Positions 14,396-17,574 of a stretch of DNA of 17,574 nt are shown here, in pieces (positions within the stretch are counted from its first letter, which is position 1; each line of letters starts with the position of its first letter). Position numbers and translations under genes: made by a program. The stretch lies in assembly GCA_000437275.1 (NCBI GenBank), contig FR899674.1, forward strand, positions 1 to 17,574, given 5' to 3'. The notes under the pieces were generated by a model. It saw only the letters and a program-made list of their open reading frames with translations. It did not search any database and was not told the DNA's origin. The stretch comes from Clostridium sp. CAG:411. Lineage in GTDB: Bacteria > Bacillota > Clostridia > Lachnospirales > Lachnospiraceae.

Positions 14396-15469
14396 ATCTT
14401 TTTGAAATCTTTTTTGAATTTTAAGAAATATTTCTATAATATCTGGATCAAAGCTTTTTCCGCTTTCCTGTTTCATAATCTCAATGGCTTCTTCATGCGT
14501 ATAAGCATCTCGATAACAACGGTTGCTCGTCAAAATATCATACACATCCACCACTGCTAAAATTCTGGCTGACAATGGAATTTCATCTCCTGCAAGTCCA
14601 CAAGGATACCCTGTTCCATCCCACTTCTCATGATGATACTTTGCTATATCCATTGCCATTTTAAGCGAATCTGATGGATTTTTTTCATACATTTCACGAA
14701 TGCCTTCCGCACCCAACTCCGTATGCGTTTTTACAATCTCCATCTCTTCCTCTGTCAATGGTCCAGGTTTTAATAATATCTCATCTCTTATATATACTTT
14801 TCCAATATCATGAAGCGGTGCAGCCATCAATAACGAATCCAAAAACGAAGCAGTTACCCTCTTTTCAAATTTAGGACTAAACTGCAAACTCATGGCAAGC
14901 AATTTGCAATAGGAAACCACATGCTCTAAATGTTTTCCTTCTTTATCTTCTCTTGCCTCTACCATTTTACATAATGTATAAATCAATTGTTTCTGTTCAT
15001 CTGTTACCTTTTCCACCTGTTTATTAAACATCTTAAATAAACGGCGGTTATGTACTTTTAGCTCATTCTGCATCTGGAAAATTTTTAAGTGTGTATTGAT
15101 ACGCAACGTTATCTCTTCCAGCTCAAAGGGTTTGGAAATAAAATCTACAGCGCCTAACTTAAATCCCTTTACCTTATCCTCTGTGGAATTTAATGCAGAA
15201 ATAAAAATAATAGGCACATCTCTCATGATAGGGTCTTGTTTTAAAATCTCGCAGAAATCAAATCCGTCAATCTCAGGCATAGCTATATCTAAAAGTATCA
15301 GTTGTGGTTTTTTCGCTGCAATCGCAGATAATGCCTGTTTTACGCTGGTAACAGGGCGAGCAATATATCCAATACTTTTTATCATTTCCGCAAGAATCAC
15401 TAAGTTCGAAGTTGTATCATCCACAATCAAAATATTTGCCGTCTGACTTCCCGTCATTTTACGTTCCAT
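14384..15469 (-). CDS. Response regulator with HD-GYP output domain (probable cyclic-di-GMP phosphodiesterase)
   Basis: The 361-aa protein has an N-terminal receiver domain (about 11-130) with the acidic pair D17/D18, phosphoacceptor D61 (LLDIAMP), S91 and K113, a helical linker (about 130-165), then an HD-GYP domain (about 165-355). The latter keeps H180, the HD pair H220-D221 (LHDIGK), H279/H280 and the GYP motif (DGTGYP, 284-289), so it should be active in hydrolysing cyclic-di-GMP, a second messenger for motility and surface life. It has no DNA-binding domain, so it cannot itself control transcription. The ATG has an AGGAGG site. It follows the histidine kinase by 53 bp with no terminator, and the two are the likely cognate pair. 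Confidence 0.94.
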   Translation of the reverse strand: MERKMTGSQTANILIVDDTTSNLVILAEMIKSIGYIARPVTSVKQALSAIAAKKPQLILLDIAMPEIDGFDFCEILKQDPIMRDVPIIFISALNSTEDKVKGFKLGAVDFISKPFELEEITLRINTHLKIFQMQNELKVHNRRLFKMFNKQVEKVTDEQKQLIYTLCKMVEAREDKEGKHLEHVVSYCKLLAMSLQFSPKFEKRVTASFLDSLLMAAPLHDIGKVYIRDEILLKPGPLTEEEMEIVKTHTELGAEGIREMYEKNPSDSLKMAMDIAKYHHEKWDGTGYPCGLAGDEIPLSARILAVVDVYDILTSNRCYRDAYTHEEAIEIMKQESGKSFDPDIIEIFLKIQKRFQKDVSH

Positions 15470-15522
15470 CTTTTTTCCTCCTAGTCATATGCAATCCTAA
15501 AAAATCATCCACCTCAACTACT

Positions 15523-17001
15523 CTACGCAAAAAGTGTTTCATCCAGTAATTTTTTTAATTCATTATATTGAAGAATTGCTTTCTCACCATCTGCTTTTCG
15601 AACTGTCATTTCTACCCGAAATGCTTTTCGTTTCAACTCTTTGTCACTTTCTACAAGTTTCTTTACCGTCTCTGCGAACATTTCTGCTTTATCCCAGTTT
15701 TCCATTTCAATACAAATGATTAACTTCTCCATTGTATTTTTGATTTCTTTTTTATTATCTTCTGATCCCAAACGATATATTTCTTCTATATCATACATTT
15801 CCTCATCTATATCTGAAATTTCCTTTCTGGAAGTTCCATCATACACAAATTTGCCAGAAGAATATGCTTTTTTATTCTCCCACTCATTTTCTACTTTTTT
15901 TACGCGGATTGAAAAAGAAAATGTACTTCCCTTTCCTTTTTCACTCTCTACGTGTACTTCTCCATCCATCAACTCCACCAACTCTTTTACAATAGTAAGA
16001 CCAAGTCCACTACCACCAAAACGTCGTGTGATAGATGCATCTACCTGTGAAAAACTTTTAAATAATTTATCCATATCCTCTGGTGCAATACCAATTCCCG
16101 TATCCATAACCATAAAGAATAATTCCACTGTATCATTTAATTCCATCGTCTTTACTACATCCACCACAATTTGTCCCATGGAAGTAAATTTTACTGCATT
16201 ATTGATTAAGTTTGTCAGAATTTGCGTAATACGCAATTCGTCCCCTATAATCCGTTCAGGAATCTCAGGGGAAATATTTAATAGTAGTCTAAGTCCCTTT
16301 TCGTTGATCTGATTTATATTCATAGCAATAATTTTGTCCATTGCCTCACGAAAAGAAAACTCTCTCTCTTCTAATGTAAACTTTCCCGCTTCCAACTTTG
16401 AAAAATCCAAAAGGTTATTGATAATCTCAATCATATTGCTACAACACATATGAATAATATTGATTGACTCCTTTTGTTGCGCATCTAAATCTGTCTCTAA
16501 TAAATTTTTTGAAATTCCCATAATCCCATTTACGGGAGTTCGCAACTCGTGTGTAACATTGGATACAAATTCATTTCTTATTTTGGTAGCCGCCTCTCCC
16601 TTTTCTTTGGCTTTTACCATATCTTTGATTGCTCCAACCTGTTCTGAGGTGTTAATTGCACTACACATGCCAAAAAATCCATCCTCATTTTTAATCACGA
16701 TCTTCAAATCTACATCAAAACAAGTCTGATTCTTTCTATACGCAACCGTCTCAATGCTTTTTCCTTCCGCTAGAAGCTTTTTATCTTCTTCCTCAATAAC
16801 ATGAATACCCTCTTCATTTTGTGTTAATGCTTTTTGAAAAATCTTACATACAGAAATCCCCTTTAATGCTTCTCCGTATCCTAATTCCTGCTCTGCCTTT
16901 TTATTTCCCTGCACAACACAACCAGTTTCATCAAAAAAAACGAGCAGTTCCATACTTTCATCCATTAAATATTTCCATTTCTTTTCTAATTCTGCATTCA
17001 T
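15523..17001 (-). CDS. Soluble PAS-domain sensor histidine kinase with degenerate HPt-like tail
   Basis: Two starts compete: GTG at 17013 (496 aa), which abuts GAGGAG, and ATG at 17001 (492 aa), 11 bases from GGAGG; I prefer the ATG. Numbered from the GTG: a PAS-like sensor (about 18-122), HisKA dimerisation helix with phosphorylated H155 (VTHELRTP), and an ATPase domain with N-box N268-N272, DTGIGI (304-309) and GGSGLGL (333-339). There are no TM segments, so it senses a cytoplasmic or membrane-adjacent cue. Residues about 405-492 resemble an HPt domain, but E448 stands where the phosphorylated His should be (FAETVKKL versus AHTLKG). There is no receiver domain. It is probably cotranscribed with the HD-GYP regulator. 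I found no convincing promoter for it in the 156-base divergent gap. Confidence 0.93.
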   Translation of the reverse strand: MNAELEKKWKYLMDESMELLVFFDETGCVVQGNKKAEQELGYGEALKGISVCKIFQKALTQNEEGIHVIEEEDKKLLAEGKSIETVAYRKNQTCFDVDLKIVIKNEDGFFGMCSAINTSEQVGAIKDMVKAKEKGEAATKIRNEFVSNVTHELRTPVNGIMGISKNLLETDLDAQQKESINIIHMCCSNMIEIINNLLDFSKLEAGKFTLEEREFSFREAMDKIIAMNINQINEKGLRLLLNISPEIPERIIGDELRITQILTNLINNAVKFTSMGQIVVDVVKTMELNDTVELFFMVMDTGIGIAPEDMDKLFKSFSQVDASITRRFGGSGLGLTIVKELVELMDGEVHVESEKGKGSTFSFSIRVKKVENEWENKKAYSSGKFVYDGTSRKEISDIDEEMYDIEEIYRLGSEDNKKEIKNTMEKLIICIEMENWDKAEMFAETVKKLVESDKELKRKAFRVEMTVRKADGEKAILQYNELKKLLDETLFA

Positions 17002-17071
17002 CCCCCTGAACACCTCCTCGTATTTTTATTCACAATTCGTGATTTATTTTCCTATTTATCCCTATCAGCTA

Positions 17072-17101
17072 TTGACATACATATATTTCTTGTTATATAA
17101 T
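17072..17101 (+). promoter_or_regulatory. Consensus sigma-A promoter of the XRE gene
   Basis: TTGACA (17072-17077) and TATAAT (17096-17101), both perfect, are separated by 18 bp. The start point should fall near 17108, giving a leader of about 50 bases. Promoters this strong are often held down by a repressor. Confidence 0.85.
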
Positions 17102-17124
17102 GAAAATAATCAAAAAAAGTACAC

Positions 17125-17139
17125 GTATTGTAACATTAC
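17125..17139. promoter_or_regulatory. Imperfect palindrome in the XRE gene leader, possible self-operator
   Basis: GTATTGT-A-ACATTAC is a 7-bp inverted repeat with one mismatch. It lies between the predicted start point and the ribosome site (GGGAGG, 17146-17151), where a bound repressor would block early transcription. XRE-family proteins commonly bind such dyads. Confidence 0.4.
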
Positions 17140-17157
17140 TATCAAGGGAGGTTTTTT

Positions 17158-17523
17158 ATGAATTTCAATGTTCGTTTAAAACAACTACGACAAAAGCATA
17201 AGCTGACACAAAGTGAATTAGCAGATATTTTAGGTTTAAAACCAACCGCTATTTCTAACTACGAATCAAAAAGAAACGAGCCATCATTTGATAAATTGAT
17301 TGCACTCTCAAAGCACTTTGATGTTTCTTGTGACTATTTGCTAGGTGTATCTGATGCTTATCTCCCAATCGGCGGAGAAGTATTAGATAAAGATATTATC
17401 AACTTTTTTAATTTATATCAACAATTGGATGAAAAACGTTCAAAAGAATTATTATCCTATGCTGATTATCTACTTTATTTACAAGAAAAAGAAAAAAGTG
17501 ATGATAATGATGATAAAAAATAA
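17158..17523 (+). CDS. XRE-family helix-turn-helix transcriptional regulator
   Basis: The 121-aa protein has an N-terminal Cro/CI-type helix-turn-helix (about 5-62: LKQLRQKHKLTQSELADILG, the recognition helix around KPTAISNYESKRNEPS, then LSKHFDVSCDYLLG). A charged helical tail (about 76-121) probably mediates dimerisation. The ATG is 6 bases after GGGAGG. It is transcribed divergently from the histidine kinase, and the shared 156-base gap includes a dyad it may bind, so it may repress itself and perhaps the kinase. It has no peptidase or sensor domain. Stand-alone XRE genes are common in chromosomes as well as mobile elements, and no phage or plasmid gene is visible beside it. Confidence 0.92.
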   Translation: MNFNVRLKQLRQKHKLTQSELADILGLKPTAISNYESKRNEPSFDKLIALSKHFDVSCDYLLGVSDAYLPIGGEVLDKDIINFFNLYQQLDEKRSKELLSYADYLLYLQEKEKSDDNDDKK

Positions 17524-17546
17524 TCTTATCATTCTAAATAGGGAAA

Positions 17547-17574
17547 CATCCACGACAATGTCGTGGATGGTTTT
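17547..17574 (+). terminator. Rho-independent terminator of the XRE gene
   Basis: CATCCACGAC pairs perfectly with GTCGTGGATG around an AAT loop and is followed by GTTTT at the window edge. It begins 24 bases past the stop codon. The T tract may continue beyond the window. Confidence 0.85.

Noticed and set aside
15641..16312. Long open frame on the plus strand opposite the histidine kinase (223 codons)
   Set aside because: It is Ser/Ile/Thr-rich with no motif or ribosome site and lies wholly antisense to a clear kinase.
1..17574. CRISPR arrays, tRNA or rRNA genes, insertion sequences, prophage
   Set aside because: No spaced repeat array, cloverleaf, transposase or phage structural gene was recognised on either strand.

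Overview
The window is low-GC, has strong Shine-Dalgarno sites (GGAGG types) and near-consensus sigma-A promoters, and carries gene families typical of Clostridia. The organism is most likely an anaerobic, spore-forming, probably motile member of the Lachnospiraceae; this is an inference from protein character, not from a marker gene. Fourteen real reading frames fill the window. One of the genes is split in two by a frameshift. No gap without a gene exceeds about 275 bases. No tRNA, rRNA, CRISPR array, insertion sequence or phage gene was recognised.

Left part (1-6026, all on the minus strand): folD (one-carbon metabolism); a CwlC-like cell-wall amidase with a SPOR domain, no signal peptide and a sigma-K-like promoter; a six-TM methyl-accepting chemotaxis protein without ectodomain or HAMP; and a large aconitase-family hydratase with a consensus promoter. 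The amidase, the chemotaxis gene and the hydratase each end at an intrinsic terminator and look like single-gene units. Upstream of the chemotaxis gene is an 11-bp-phased set of TTAACA-like hexamers resembling a PhoP/OmpR-family operator.

Middle (6301-7655, plus strand): pyrB-pyrI, the catalytic and regulatory chains of aspartate transcarbamoylase, overlapping by 7 bp behind a sigma-A promoter with a short leader. A perfect 16-bp hairpin with a GCAA loop separates them from the convergent operon that follows.

Right part (7737-14248, minus strand): a tightly packed ABC-exporter operon of the MacB/YknXYZ type. In transcription order it encodes a 546-aa membrane-fusion adaptor with a very long coiled coil, a second adaptor broken by a -1 frameshift, an FtsX/MacB permease, a single-TM protein with an extracellular beta-like domain split by a Met/Pro/Gly/Asn-rich insert, a LolD/MacB-type ATPase, and a small acidic protein of unknown function. 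Most junctions overlap or nearly overlap. Just upstream of the first gene are two tandem 11-bp repeats that look like a response-regulator operator. This unusual exporter is the best candidate in the window for an undescribed system.

Upstream of it, on the same strand, is a soluble PAS histidine kinase with a degenerate HPt-like tail, followed by a response regulator whose output domain is HD-GYP (cyclic-di-GMP hydrolysis), ending at its own terminator. Divergent from the kinase is a small XRE-family repressor-like gene with a TTGACA-18-TATAAT promoter, a possible self-operator and a terminator at the window edge.
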